From Pseudomonadota bacterium (lineage in GTDB: Bacteria > Pseudomonadota > Gammaproteobacteria > Acidiferrobacterales > UBA6901), in NCBI GenBank assembly GCA_021790335.1, contig JAJYEE010000017.1, positions 1 through 56,595 on the forward strand: DNA of 56,595 nucleotides. The letters are read 5' to 3'. The notes beneath the pieces were generated by a model. It saw nothing but the letters and a program-made list of their open reading frames with translations. It did no database searches and was not told where the DNA came from. The number at the start of each line of letters is the position of its first letter. Within the stretch, counting starts at the first letter, position 1. Positions 1-8,626 of the stretch are shown piece after piece. The translations under genes and the position numbers were made by a program.

Positions 1-647
1 ACCACCGAGGGCCGTTCGCAGATATTGGCCACGAGATCGTGATTGATCTTCGGCGGCTTGGTGTGCTGGATGTTGATGGCGATATCGCCCTGGCCGCCGC
101 AGTTGATCTGGCAGCACGAGGTCGTGAGGCGCACCCGGTTCGGCATCTTCTCCTGGATGAACTCTCCATGGAGCTCGTCCATCAGCGACTTCACCACCCC
201 CGAGGCATCGGTGCCGGGAATATCGCAGTGCAGCCAGCCCTGGGTGTGGGAAATCATCGAAACCGAATTCCCCGTTCCGCCGACCGGAAAGCCTTCTTGC
301 CCAAGCTTGTCGATGAGGCGCTTCGCTTTCTCGAAGGAGCTCACCATGAATTCGATATTGCTGCGGATGGTGAAGCGTACATAGCCTTCGGCGAACTGGT
401 CGGCGATGTCGCAGAGCTTGCGGATCGTGTACACATCCATCTGGCGCTGGGTGCCGGCACGCACCGTCCAGATCTCGTCGCCGCTTTTCGCCACGTGGTG
501 CAGGACACCGGCGCGCGGACGATCATGCCATGCCCAGTTCCCGTAGTTGCGGCGCATGATGGGATGCATGTACTGGAAATGGTCGGGCACGCCGCTCTCA
601 ATCGGCATGCGCTGCTTGCTGCTACCCGTTGTCTGGGCTGTACTCAT
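1..647 (-). CDS. dsrB: Dissimilatory sulfite reductase beta subunit, 3' end outside window
   Basis: DsrB pairs with DsrA as an alpha2beta2 sirohaem/[4Fe-4S] enzyme. In sulfur oxidisers it works in reverse and oxidises persulfidic sulfur to sulfite in the cytoplasm. I translated the minus strand from the ATG at 647, which follows an AGGAGA ribosome site, and read 215 codons before the window edge. The N-terminal part contains the family stretch SCCQINCGGQGDIAINIQHT followed by KPPKINHD, with the first cysteines of the cluster-binding region. The gene lies 46 bp downstream of dsrA on the same strand, the invariant dsrAB order. The C-terminal ferredoxin-like domain lies beyond base 1. Reductive or oxidative type cannot be told from this fragment; the oxidative type is inferred from the proteobacterial context. 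Confidence 0.95.
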   Translation of the reverse strand, partial: MSTAQTTGSSKQRMPIESGVPDHFQYMHPIMRRNYGNWAWHDRPRAGVLHHVAKSGDEIWTVRAGTQRQMDVYTIRKLCDIADQFAEGYVRFTIRSNIEFMVSSFEKAKRLIDKLGQEGFPVGGTGNSVSMISHTQGWLHCDIPGTDASGVVKSLMDELHGEFIQEKMPNRVRLTTSCCQINCGGQGDIAINIQHTKPPKINHDLVANICERPSV

Positions 648-693
648 TTCTGTCTCCTAAATCGGTTTCGCTGAATATCCAGACCGGCCATCA

Positions 694-1926
694 TTACTTG
701 GCGGCAGCGTGGCGCTCAACCCAGCGCTCCGCCTCTTCTTGCCACGTGTCGGTGCGAATGAACGGGTTGCTGCGCGGATGCGCCAGCATGGCCGGATCGG
801 GCTCGATGCCGAGACCCTCGAGGAAATTGGCAAGACCAATGCGTTCGATCATCTCGCCGCACCGCTCGTGCTCCAGGCCGTTTTCGGCCCAGAAGTCTAT
901 GATGGTGTGCGCCAGGGTGACGAGGCGGTCGAAGTCCTCGTCGCTTTCCAGCTTCATGAATGGGACGACGACAACTCCCAGGAGATCACCGATCTTCAGG
1001 GTGCGCTTGCCGCCGACCAGTATGGTTACGCCGCGATCTTTGCCCGGAGACAGGGCCTTGGTCATGACATTAATGCAATGCATGCAGCGCACGCAGTTGC
1101 GGTTGTCGATCGCGAGGGTATCGTCGGCCTTGAGCTTGAGCGACTGCGTCGGACAGCGGGTGACCACGTTGTCGATCACGTAATCGCGGCCCTTGGCGGC
1201 AACAAACTTCTTGACTTCGTCCTGCTTCACCTGGATGTCGTCGCGCCAGGTGCCGATGACCGCCATGTCAGCACGCTGAATCGAGTTCATGCAGTCGTTG
1301 GCGCATCCGGAGAACTTGAACTTGAACTTGTATGGAAGCGCGGGACGATGCAGATCGTCGGTGAAGTCGTTCATGACAACACGGTGCGCGCGGCCCTCAT
1401 CGAAGCAGGAGTGCTCGCAACGCGCATGCCCGACACAGGACATGGAGGTGCGCACCGAGGGTCCAGCTCCGCCCATGTCGAATCCGAGTTCGTTCATCTC
1501 GTCGAATGCGACCTGGACTTTGTCGGTGGAGCATCCCTGAAACATGATGTCGCCGCTCTGGCCGTGCAGTGCAATCAGCCCGGAACCGTGTTTCTCCCAG
1601 ATGTCACAGAATTTGCGCAGGATCGCGGTATCGTAGTGCATGCCTGGCGAAGGCATGATACGGATCGTATGGAACTCCGCCGACGCCGGAAATTTGTCAG
1701 CCACTTCGGAAAAACGCGGAATGACTCCCCCTCCGTAGCCGATGACACTCGCCGTACCACCCTTCCAGTACCCCTTGCGCGTTTCGTAGGAGTGTTCCAG
1801 CTGTCCCAGCAGGTCGACCATCATGTCCTTGTCCTTGGCGAGCCGCTTGAGGCCGGAAACAAAGCTCGGCCACGGACCGGTCTCCAGTTGGTCGATCATC
1901 GGTGTTGCAGACATCTTCTTTGTCAC
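694..1926 (-). CDS. dsrA: Dissimilatory sulfite reductase alpha subunit
   Basis: 410 residues, normal for DsrA. Sirohaem/[4Fe-4S]-binding cysteines are visible as C164-x5-C170-x3-C174 (SCVGHARCEHSC) and C208-x3-C212 (SGCANDC). The inserted ferredoxin domain has C258 and C278-x2-C281-x2-C284 (NCVRCMHC). The GTG start at 1926 is chosen because AAGGAG lies 7 nt upstream; an in-frame ATG four codons later is the alternative. It is the first gene of the dsr operon, with dsrB directly behind it. A perfect FNR/Dnr palindrome lies 135 bp upstream (2061-2074), so expression is probably raised under low oxygen or nitric oxide. Together with neighbouring haem-A oxidase and denitrification-type genes, this points to the reverse (sulfur-oxidising) form, which is an inference and not a direct reading. 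Confidence 0.97.
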   Translation of the reverse strand: MTKKMSATPMIDQLETGPWPSFVSGLKRLAKDKDMMVDLLGQLEHSYETRKGYWKGGTASVIGYGGGVIPRFSEVADKFPASAEFHTIRIMPSPGMHYDTAILRKFCDIWEKHGSGLIALHGQSGDIMFQGCSTDKVQVAFDEMNELGFDMGGAGPSVRTSMSCVGHARCEHSCFDEGRAHRVVMNDFTDDLHRPALPYKFKFKFSGCANDCMNSIQRADMAVIGTWRDDIQVKQDEVKKFVAAKGRDYVIDNVVTRCPTQSLKLKADDTLAIDNRNCVRCMHCINVMTKALSPGKDRGVTILVGGKRTLKIGDLLGVVVVPFMKLESDEDFDRLVTLAHTIIDFWAENGLEHERCGEMIERIGLANFLEGLGIEPDPAMLAHPRSNPFIRTDTWQEEAERWVERHAAAK

Positions 1927-2635
1927 GACGGTTCTCCTTACGTTGATCGGCTACAGCCAGGCGCGTCCTGCAACAGGACAGCGGCGCTCTTACGGCCGTG
2001 TCGGCTGGGCAATGGCAATGCGTCGGGTGCAGACGGTAACCAACCGGCCAGAACGAGTGATTGATCCAGATCAAGTGAACCGCAGAACGTCGGGAACCAT
2101 TGGGATAGCTACAAACATCTCCTTTGGGATAGGAAAAAAACCATGCCGGTGCGCGGAACTGGCCACAAGATGCTGTTTATCAATCGAAAAATTGACGATG
2201 CCGGGCTTACGTGGGCATTATCTTAGAGCACCCGCGTCCGAACCTGCTTTGGACACGACCCCACCGCATCCGCTTATGGCCGTTGTCCGTGGGTCCAACG
2301 TACCTTCCGTGTGGGTTCTGACCAGTCAAAACCAGATCAGGCGAACTCCGCCGCGGTAAGGGCTACATCGTCGAGGCAACCGGCCCGCCCGGGAAATTGG
2401 ATCTGTCTCCGGGGCACGACTGACCAGGAGGTTCGCGACTGGATTTACGAATTCGGATCCCCGCGGGAAAGACAAGGCGATCCGGCCGGGCCCACCTGGT
2501 AGCCGTACTCACGCCGACCATGGCGGCAAACGGCTGCGAACTTCCCCCTGCGCGACCCGCTCAAACCCTAGGTCGTCGCCGTTCGGCGATGATGTAAAGT
2601 AGGCGCAGACCGAACAGACCGAGGAGAATCCGCAT
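1927..2635. other. Intergenic region between dsrA and the SCO gene
   Basis: About 700 bp lie between the divergently transcribed dsrA and SCO genes. Apart from the FNR/Dnr-type palindrome at 2061-2074 and the SCO ribosome site (GAGGAGA just before 2636), I recognise no gene, RNA or repeat. The open frames here look like random GC-rich frames. Confidence 0.6.
2061..2074 (-). promoter_or_regulatory. FNR/Dnr box upstream of dsrA
   Basis: TTGATCCAGATCAA is a perfect inverted repeat and matches the FNR/Anr/Dnr consensus TTGAT-N4-ATCAA. Reading toward dsrA, a weak -10 (TACCGT, 2038 to 2033) starts 22 nt after the box, as in class II activated promoters. This predicts a start near 2026 and a leader of about 100 nt. 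The opposite orientation has no matching -10. The Dnr-like regulator at 20170 is a candidate binder. Confidence 0.75.
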
Positions 2636-3265
2636 ATGAACCGCAATACTGCCGTAGCCCTGGCGCTTTCGGTGGTTATTGCCCTTGTGGCGGGCATAGG
2701 GATCGCCCGGTTCTCGCACCGCGGATGGCACAGGCCTTCCTGGGCATCTGGCAGCGGGGCGATGACGACACTGCAGCCGCCACGGGCCTTGGCCGCTTTC
2801 ACCCTGTACGATACGCATGGTCACGCGTTCGGTCTGCCACAGCTGCGCGGGCGCTGGAGCTTCGTATATTTCGGCTACACGCACTGCACCGACGTTTGTC
2901 CGGCGACGCTTGCCACTTTGAAACGGCTACACCGGCTCGTCGGTGGCAAGTCTCACGATATCCAGTATGTCTTCGTATCGGTGGACCCGCAGCACGACAC
3001 CCCGCGTGTCCTGGCACGCTACCTGGGGCGGTTCAATCGCGGATTCGTGGGTGTCACCGGAAACAATCGGGAGCTAGGCAGCATTGCCCGGCAGATGGGT
3101 GTCTACTATAAACCCCGCAGCCGGAAGGCCGGCACGAGCTACGCGGTCGATCACAGCGACGAGATCTTTCTGATCGACCCCAAGGCCCGCTTGCGTGCCG
3201 TGTTCTCCACGCCCGAGCGGGCCCGCACCCTCGCGCGCGGCTTGAGCACCCTGCGCGCCGGCTAG
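2636..3265 (+). CDS. SCO1/SenC/PrrC family copper chaperone
   Basis: 209 residues, membrane anchored. Residues 5-25 form one hydrophobic segment, then a periplasmic thioredoxin-like domain follows. The copper ligands of the family are present: C84 and C88 (HCTDVCP) and H173 (VDHSDE). SCO proteins deliver copper to the CuA site of haem-copper oxidases or act as thiol-disulfide reductases. The ATG start has GAGGAGA 7 nt upstream. ctaA (haem A synthase) follows after 388 bp on the same strand, so both concern assembly of an aa3-type oxidase, although no oxidase subunit gene is in the window. Confidence 0.92.
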   Translation: MNRNTAVALALSVVIALVAGIGIARFSHRGWHRPSWASGSGAMTTLQPPRALAAFTLYDTHGHAFGLPQLRGRWSFVYFGYTHCTDVCPATLATLKRLHRLVGGKSHDIQYVFVSVDPQHDTPRVLARYLGRFNRGFVGVTGNNRELGSIARQMGVYYKPRSRKAGTSYAVDHSDEIFLIDPKARLRAVFSTPERARTLARGLSTLRAG

Positions 3266-3653
3266 CCGCGCACCGCGAACCGATCCATCCCCACCCCGCG
3301 CGGCAGACGGTGCCGGCACACTCGAGGCACCCCTGCGGCAGAAGGCATGGCGAAGAGATTCTAAGGGTATGCTCATGATACACGCTGGAGCGCCATCAGA
3401 ACCCATACGGAAAACCGGCTCGCTGCCAGCCGTTGACGAAACCGTCTCGCGCCAGCTGCGGCAAACCGCAGCTAGATCATTTATAATACCGCTCCGATCT
3501 GCCGCCCGACCGGGGGATTTCCCGCAAACCATGCCCGCGTTAAGCAACACTGCGATGCTCCGCAGCCGGGGTCGTACCTCGAATTCCTGGACCCGCGCCG
3601 CGCGCTTGCGGATTACCAAGAATGCCATTCTATTCGTTACGGAACCCTGAACC
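3266..3653. other. Intergenic region upstream of ctaA
   Basis: No gene is recognised. A TATAAT sequence at 3482-3487 could be a -10 for ctaA, but there is no good -35 at the right distance, so I do not call a promoter. Confidence 0.4.
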
Positions 3654-4739
3654 ATGACAGACCTCGCATTTGCCCAGGAAACCCGGCCCGAAAAACCCGC
3701 GCCGAAAGCACGCTCCCAGCGGGCTATCGCAATATGGCTGCTGCTGTGCTGTGCCATGATCTTTGCGATGGTGGTCGTCGGCGGCATCACCCGCCTGACG
3801 CATTCGGGTCTTTCGATCGTGCAGTGGGATCCGATCGTCGGGGCCATTCCGCCCCTCAATACCGCGCAGTGGAACAAAGCTTTTCATCTTTACCAGCAGA
3901 CACCGGAGTTCCGTGACGTCAATTCAGACATGGACTTATCCCAGTTCAAGTCCATTTTCTGGATGGAATATGCCCACCGCCTCCTTGGCCGCAGCATCGG
4001 CCTGGTTTTCCTCCTGCCTTTTCTCTATTTCCTGGCACGCGGCCGGATCGAGAAACCGCTGGTACCCAAACTGATTGCCATGTTTGTGCTCGGCGGGCTG
4101 CAGGGAGCGCTCGGCTGGTACATGGTCAGCAGCGGACTGATCCATAATCCGCATGTCAGTCAGTACCGGTTGACCGCACATCTGTCTCTGGCGTTTCTCA
4201 TCTACGCTTTCATTCTGTGGGTGGCGCTCGATCTGCTGGGTCCGACCGTACCGGTTCCGGCGCCGGAATTCACTCGCCTGCGGCGCTTTTCCTACGGCGT
4301 CACTGCGCTCGTGTTTCTGATGGTCATCGCCGGCGGGTTCGTCGCCGGACTCAGGGCGGGGTTCATCTACAACACGTTTCCGATGATGAACGGACGCTGG
4401 TTGCCGCTTGGCATGTTTGCGCTGCACCCGCTGTGGCGCAACTTCTTCGCTAACATGGGGACAGTCCAATTCGACCACCGCATAATCGCCTACCTGCTGG
4501 TGATCGTCATTTCATCGTTCTGGTTCATGGCACGGCGCGCGCCCCTGCCCACGCGCCCGCGTATCGCAATCCATCTGCTGCTGCTGATGCTGGCGATCCA
4601 GATTTCCCTGGGCATCGCCACGCTGCTGCTCGTGGTGCCTACGCCACTCGCCGCGACGCACCAGGCGGGCGCGCTGACACTGTTCACCATCGCCGTGTTC
4701 GTAAGCCACGCAATGCGCAACGCACGGCCTGTTTCCTGA
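3654..4739 (+). CDS. ctaA: Haem A synthase, COX15/CtaA family
   Basis: 361 residues with eight predicted membrane segments. CtaA/COX15 oxidises the C8 methyl of haem O to give haem A for aa3-type cytochrome oxidases. Family motifs are present in order: GGITRLTHSGLS after TM1, EYAHRLLGR, LGWYMVSSGL with downstream TAHLS, a second half with the haem-ligand context FDHRIIAY, and THQAGAL near the end. The histidines in EYAHR, TAHLS, DHRI and THQ are the expected haem ligands. The ATG at 3654 has only a weak ribosome site. The gene follows the SCO gene, and nnrS lies downstream behind its own promoter. Confidence 0.94.
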   Translation: MTDLAFAQETRPEKPAPKARSQRAIAIWLLLCCAMIFAMVVVGGITRLTHSGLSIVQWDPIVGAIPPLNTAQWNKAFHLYQQTPEFRDVNSDMDLSQFKSIFWMEYAHRLLGRSIGLVFLLPFLYFLARGRIEKPLVPKLIAMFVLGGLQGALGWYMVSSGLIHNPHVSQYRLTAHLSLAFLIYAFILWVALDLLGPTVPVPAPEFTRLRRFSYGVTALVFLMVIAGGFVAGLRAGFIYNTFPMMNGRWLPLGMFALHPLWRNFFANMGTVQFDHRIIAYLLVIVISSFWFMARRAPLPTRPRIAIHLLLLMLAIQISLGIATLLLVVPTPLAATHQAGALTLFTIAVFVSHAMRNARPVS

Positions 4740-4886
4740 GTTCAGAGCTACCGCCCGCAGGGACACCCGCCGTGAGGCCGGAGACGGCATGAATTTGTCG
4801 AAAGCGACCGCGCCCGGGTTCGCGTAGTCCTGGCAACACCCGGCCCTACGGCCTTGCGTCACGCTCCTGGGCGTGTGTTCCGGCGC

Positions 4887-4900
4887 TTGATTTATGTCAA
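4887..4900 (+). promoter_or_regulatory. FNR/Dnr box upstream of nnrS
   Basis: TTGATTTATGTCAA matches TTGAT-N4-(A/G)TCAA with one deviation from symmetry. The hexamer GATAAG (4923-4928, four of six -10 matches) begins exactly 22 nt after the box. This places the predicted transcription start at about 4935, just upstream of the nnrS ATG at 4957. Confidence 0.8.
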
Positions 4901-4956
4901 GGACAGCAGCGCGGGCGATGAGGATAAGTGGATACCCGCATCAGGAACCGGAAACC

Positions 4957-6210
4957 ATGACCACGTCCCGCGAAAGTGCCGCCGCGGCGCGCCCCTCAGG
5001 TATCTGGCACGCGTTCAGTGCCGCTCCTCATCGCATGTTCTTTCTGGCGGGTGCCGTACAGATCGTCCTGATTATGGGCTGGTGGGCAGTCACGCTGTCG
5101 GGCCTCTATGGAATCCTTCCTGCCGCCGGGACACGCCTGAATCCGGTCTGGGCGCATGCGTTCCTCATGATTTACGGCCTGTTCCCGTTCTTCATCTTCG
5201 GCTTTCTTGCCACAGTCTACCCCCGCTGGATGAGTACTCCTGCGCTCTCACGCCGTACCTATGTCAGCGCATCCCTGCTCATGGCGGGCGGCGGGGCGCT
5301 GTTTTGCCTGGGACTGTATGCCGGAACCGGGATTGTTGCGCTTGCCACCACCGTATTCCTGTGCGGCTGGCTGACCATCCTCATCGCACTGCTGCGGGTC
5401 TACCACGCGGCGGGACAGCACGGTCCGCACGAACGCATACTCAATCTGGCGCTTGCCGCGGGGGCCGTGGGCATCGCATGCTTTACAGTTGCCGCGATCA
5501 GCGGGAACCCGACGTGGTTTGCCGCCGCGCGCGAGTTCGGACTGTGGATGTTTCTCGTTCCCGTGGTGTTCGGCGTCAGCCACCGTATGATCCCGTTTTT
5601 CGGCAACAGCGTGCTGGAAAACTACCGCATCGTGCGTCCCGCATGGAGCCTGCCACTGGTGCTGGTGTGCGCAACCGGTCACGCCGTGCTTGTGCTCTCG
5701 GGCGAGCGGCGCTGGCTTTTCGTGTGCGACCTGCCGCTGATGCTGACCGGCCTCTACCATTCGGTCGCCTGGGGATTTCGCCGCAGTTTCCACGATCGCC
5801 TGCTGGCCATGCTTCATATCGCGTTTTCCTGGTTCACGCTGGCGACGGCGCTGTATGGCCTTCAGAGCCTGGTCCTGCTCGGCAGCGGACGGTTGCTGTT
5901 CGGCCGCGCACCGCTGCACGCCCTGGGTATCGGCTTTGTGCTGGGCATGGTGGTGGCCATGGTCTCGCGAGTGAGCCTCGGGCACTCGGGCAGGGCGCTG
6001 GTCGCCGATCACCTCACGTGGATCACGTTACTCGGCATCAACGTAACTGCGCTGCTGCGCCTGGCTGCGGCGCTGACCGGGCCGTTTTTTGTCTACGCTT
6101 ATCTTTTCAATCTCGCCGCCGCCGGAGCGTGGCTTGTCTGTCTTACGCCCTGGGTCTGGCGCTATGCGCCGATGTATCTGCGGCCACGCATCGATGGTCG
6201 CGCCGGATGA
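4957..6210 (+). CDS. nnrS: NnrS family haem- and copper-binding membrane protein
   Basis: 417 residues and about twelve membrane segments. NnrS proteins are linked to nitric oxide tolerance and are regulated by NO-responsive FNR-family factors. The N-terminal half has the family pattern ending in YPRWMS, the middle has VSHRMIPFFG, and the C-terminal half has HALGIGFVLGMVVAMVSRV followed by SLGHSGR, which is diagnostic. An open frame begins 21 codons earlier, but the ATG at 4957 is preferred: the upstream codons lie on top of the promoter. The next gene, a hemerythrin, has its own Dnr box at 6227, so nnrS is likely transcribed alone or with readthrough. Confidence 0.9.
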   Translation: MTTSRESAAAARPSGIWHAFSAAPHRMFFLAGAVQIVLIMGWWAVTLSGLYGILPAAGTRLNPVWAHAFLMIYGLFPFFIFGFLATVYPRWMSTPALSRRTYVSASLLMAGGGALFCLGLYAGTGIVALATTVFLCGWLTILIALLRVYHAAGQHGPHERILNLALAAGAVGIACFTVAAISGNPTWFAAAREFGLWMFLVPVVFGVSHRMIPFFGNSVLENYRIVRPAWSLPLVLVCATGHAVLVLSGERRWLFVCDLPLMLTGLYHSVAWGFRRSFHDRLLAMLHIAFSWFTLATALYGLQSLVLLGSGRLLFGRAPLHALGIGFVLGMVVAMVSRVSLGHSGRALVADHLTWITLLGINVTALLRLAAALTGPFFVYAYLFNLAAAGAWLVCLTPWVWRYAPMYLRPRIDGRAG

Positions 6211-6226
6211 GTTCGGTCTTCATGCC

Positions 6227-6240
6227 TTGACATTGATCAA
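6227..6240 (+). promoter_or_regulatory. FNR/Dnr box upstream of the hemerythrin operon
   Basis: TTGACATTGATCAA fits TTGA(T/C)-N4-ATCAA. At the class II position 22 nt downstream lies CAAAGT (6263-6268), only three of six matches to a -10. The site lies between the nnrS stop codon and the ATG at 6303 and is not within a coding frame. Confidence 0.7.
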
Positions 6241-6302
6241 GGCGCACGCATGGCACTTGCGACAAAGTCAACTGCTGCAGCTCACGCGCAGAGGATGATT
6301 TC

Positions 6303-6749
6303 ATGGCGGATTCCATATATTCCGAACTCAGCACCGACCACCGGCGCTGCGATGATTTGCTCAGCGCAGCTGAAAACCAGGTTCACCGCGGCGACTGGCT
6401 TAGCGCAGGAAAAAGCCTTCAGGATTTTCTGAGTGCCACGCTTCGGCATTTCGAAGTTGAGGAGACCATTTTGTTTCCTGCGTTCGAAATGCGGACCGGA
6501 CAGGCCATGGGGCCGACACGCATCATGCGCACGGAGCACGAGCAGATGCGCGCCTTGTTCGAGGATCTGCAGCAGGACATCGGGTCACAGGATCGTGGAC
6601 ATTATCTGGGGTCATCGGAAACCCTGCTAACGCTGCTGCAGCAGCACAACCTCAAGGAAGAACAGGTTCTGTACCCGCTGGCCGACCGCGCACTCGCCAA
6701 CGAAGTTCTTGAGCTCCTGCAGCGCATGCGTGCCGACCGGCCAGCCTAG
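6303..6749 (+). CDS. Hemerythrin HHE-domain protein
   Basis: 148 residues, a single four-helix hemerythrin bundle. Di-iron ligand candidates are H13 (TDHRR), the HFEVEETILFPAFE segment, TEHEQM and QHNLKEEQVLYPL, the expected H...H-x3-E...H...H-x3-E arrangement. Such proteins bind oxygen or nitric oxide, or protect and repair iron-sulfur clusters. It is the first gene of a tight plus-strand operon (next start 6 bp after the stop) under a Dnr box, which favours an NO-related task. It has no signal peptide and is cytoplasmic. Confidence 0.9.
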   Translation: MADSIYSELSTDHRRCDDLLSAAENQVHRGDWLSAGKSLQDFLSATLRHFEVEETILFPAFEMRTGQAMGPTRIMRTEHEQMRALFEDLQQDIGSQDRGHYLGSSETLLTLLQQHNLKEEQVLYPLADRALANEVLELLQRMRADRPA

Positions 6750-6755
6750 GCGGCG

Positions 6756-8117
6756 ATGGCCGGTCAGCAACAGAAGCCGCAGACCTCCGCCAGCGTGCCG
6801 GGCGCGGCCGTTCGCATGGGCACTGCGACGCTTTCTCTCGAGCAGGCACCTCCCATCTCGGTTCCCCTGCGTTTCTTTCTGACCGCGCCGATGTTCGCGA
6901 TCGCTGCGGCGCTGGCGCTCCTGTCGCTGGGACCTGCGGTCTGGGCATCTCGCTGGTCAGCCGGAGCGCTTGCGGTAACACACCTGATGACCCTCGGCTT
7001 TCTCGCCATGGTTATGATAGGCGCCCTGATGCAGATGCTTCCGGTCGTCGCCGGCGCACCCGTTGCGCAGGCACGCAGGGTAGGCAGCAGGGTGCATGTT
7101 CTGCTCAGTCTGGGGACGCTGGCGCTTGCCGGTGGCTTCCTCTTTGCTCGGGCGCCGCTGCTGGCGCTGGCACTGGCGCTGCTCGCGCTCGCCTTCGTCG
7201 CTTTCATCGGCGCGGCTGCGGGAAGCCTGGTGCGCGCCCGCGCAGCGGCCATCACCGTGCGCGGCATTCGGCTTTCCATCGGCGCGCTCGGGGTAACAGT
7301 ATGTGTCGGTCTGCTGCTCGGGGCCGGACGCACCTGGCATCAGCCGCTGGCTGTGTCCAGACTTGCGGCTTTGCACCTGGCCTGGGGCCTGCTCGGCTGG
7401 GTCGGATTGCTGGTGGTTGGCGTTGGCTTCCAGGTTGTCCCCATGCTCCAGACCACACCTCACTATCCGCGCATCCTGACTGGCCACCTTACGCGGGCGA
7501 TCTTTGTGACGCTGCTGCTCTGGTCGTCAGCCCAGTGGCTGTCCGGTCATCTGACGCTGGCGCGAGAATCCGCTCCGGCGCTTGCGTCCTTGCTGGGTCT
7601 GGGTTATGCCGTGTTCGCAGCCACAACACTTGTGCTGCAGCAGCGGCGGCGGCGCGAGATGCCCGATATCACGGTGCGCTTCTGGCGTATCGGCATGACG
7701 AGCCTGCTCGCCTGCGCAGTGCTCGGCTGGATGGGACTATGGGGGCCGCGGGGCGTCTCGACATCGATCGAGCTCACCTGGGGTATACTCGCGATTCTCG
7801 GCTTTGGCGTGTCGGTGATCAACGGCATGCTTTACAAGATCGTACCGTTTCTTGTCTGGCTACACCTTCAGGCCAGTCCGGCCGGACGTGGCAAACTGCC
7901 CAATATGAAGCAGATCATTCCGGAACGACGCGCCGGCATTCAGTTCTGGCTGCATCTTGCCGCGCTGCTGCTGCTGGCGGGTGCGGCATGGATGCCCCGC
8001 CTGCTGGCCTATCCGGCGGCGGCGGCGCTCGGATTCTCAAACCTGCTTTTATGGTTGAACCTGGTCAGCGCCTGGCGCCTGTACAAGAGGATTCTGGCTG
8101 AGGGATTTCCCGGATGA
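6756..8117 (+). CDS. Polytopic NnrS-like membrane protein
   Basis: 453 residues with about twelve membrane segments. Three copies of a histidine-containing helix pattern resemble NnrS and the neighbouring half-size proteins: THLMTLGFLAMVMIGALMQM followed by LP, LHLAWGLLGWVGLLVVGVGF followed by QVVP, and TWGILAILGFGVSVINGMLY followed by KIVP. The histidine and the G-x-x-P turn suggest haem or metal binding as in haem-copper oxidase subunit I relatives. I do not know a published function. It is coupled to the hemerythrin upstream and overlaps the SirB-like gene by 4 bp (ATGA), so it belongs to the Dnr-controlled operon. Confidence 0.75.
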   Translation: MAGQQQKPQTSASVPGAAVRMGTATLSLEQAPPISVPLRFFLTAPMFAIAAALALLSLGPAVWASRWSAGALAVTHLMTLGFLAMVMIGALMQMLPVVAGAPVAQARRVGSRVHVLLSLGTLALAGGFLFARAPLLALALALLALAFVAFIGAAAGSLVRARAAAITVRGIRLSIGALGVTVCVGLLLGAGRTWHQPLAVSRLAALHLAWGLLGWVGLLVVGVGFQVVPMLQTTPHYPRILTGHLTRAIFVTLLLWSSAQWLSGHLTLARESAPALASLLGLGYAVFAATTLVLQQRRRREMPDITVRFWRIGMTSLLACAVLGWMGLWGPRGVSTSIELTWGILAILGFGVSVINGMLYKIVPFLVWLHLQASPAGRGKLPNMKQIIPERRAGIQFWLHLAALLLLAGAAWMPRLLAYPAAAALGFSNLLLWLNLVSAWRLYKRILAEGFPG

Positions 8118-8626
8118 ACTGGATCTTGCTAGTGCATGTTTCCTGCGTGATTCTGACTATCACAGGCTTTGTCTTGCGCGGCGTCTGGATGATGACGGGT
8201 TCACCGTTGCTCAAGGCACGGTGGGTGCGCATCGCGCCGCACGTAGTCGATACCCTGCTGCTTGCCGCCGGAGCCGAACTTGCCTTGCAGATCCACCAGT
8301 ATCCTTTCGTCAATGGCTGGCTCACCGCAAAGACTCTCGCGGTCGTCGCTTATATCGGATTGGGCACGGTTGCACTCAAGCGCGGCAGGACCCGGCGCAT
8401 ACGCGTGGCTGCGTGGCTCGGAGCGCTGCTCGTATTGGGCTATATCGTCGCCGTAGCAGTGGCGCGCAATCCGCTGCCGCTCGGTCAGGGATCCATTACG
8501 CTGGCTGCAAATATGCAGGAACAGAGCCCGGGGACGGGCTCACTCGCCGATCACAAAAAGTCCAGACCCGCTGGGCCGTCACAGGCACCGGATTCGCCTG
8601 CATCAGCTGCCGACGTGACACCATGA
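8114..8626 (+). CDS. SirB family membrane protein
   Basis: 170 residues. It matches the SirB family pattern: a short N-terminus, LLVHVSCVILTITGFVLRGV in the first helix, PHVVDTLLLAAGAELALQIH, and NGWLTAKTLAVVAYIGLG. About four membrane helices are followed by a polar tail of 45 residues. SirB was named from a Salmonella invasion regulator locus, but the family has no firm molecular function. Both ends overlap neighbours by ATGA, showing translational coupling with the NnrS-like protein and the DUF2249-hemerythrin protein. Confidence 0.85.
   Translation: MNWILLVHVSCVILTITGFVLRGVWMMTGSPLLKARWVRIAPHVVDTLLLAAGAELALQIHQYPFVNGWLTAKTLAVVAYIGLGTVALKRGRTRRIRVAAWLGALLVLGYIVAVAVARNPLPLGQGSITLAANMQEQSPGTGSLADHKKSRPAGPSQAPDSPASAADVTP

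Noticed and set aside
709-2064. 451-residue plus-strand frame opposite dsrA
   Set aside because: It is a shadow of dsrA. Long antisense frames are expected in GC-rich genes, and it has no family features.
4854-6230. 458-residue plus-strand frame overlapping nnrS
   Set aside because: It is a frame-shifted shadow of nnrS with arginine-, histidine- and proline-rich composition.
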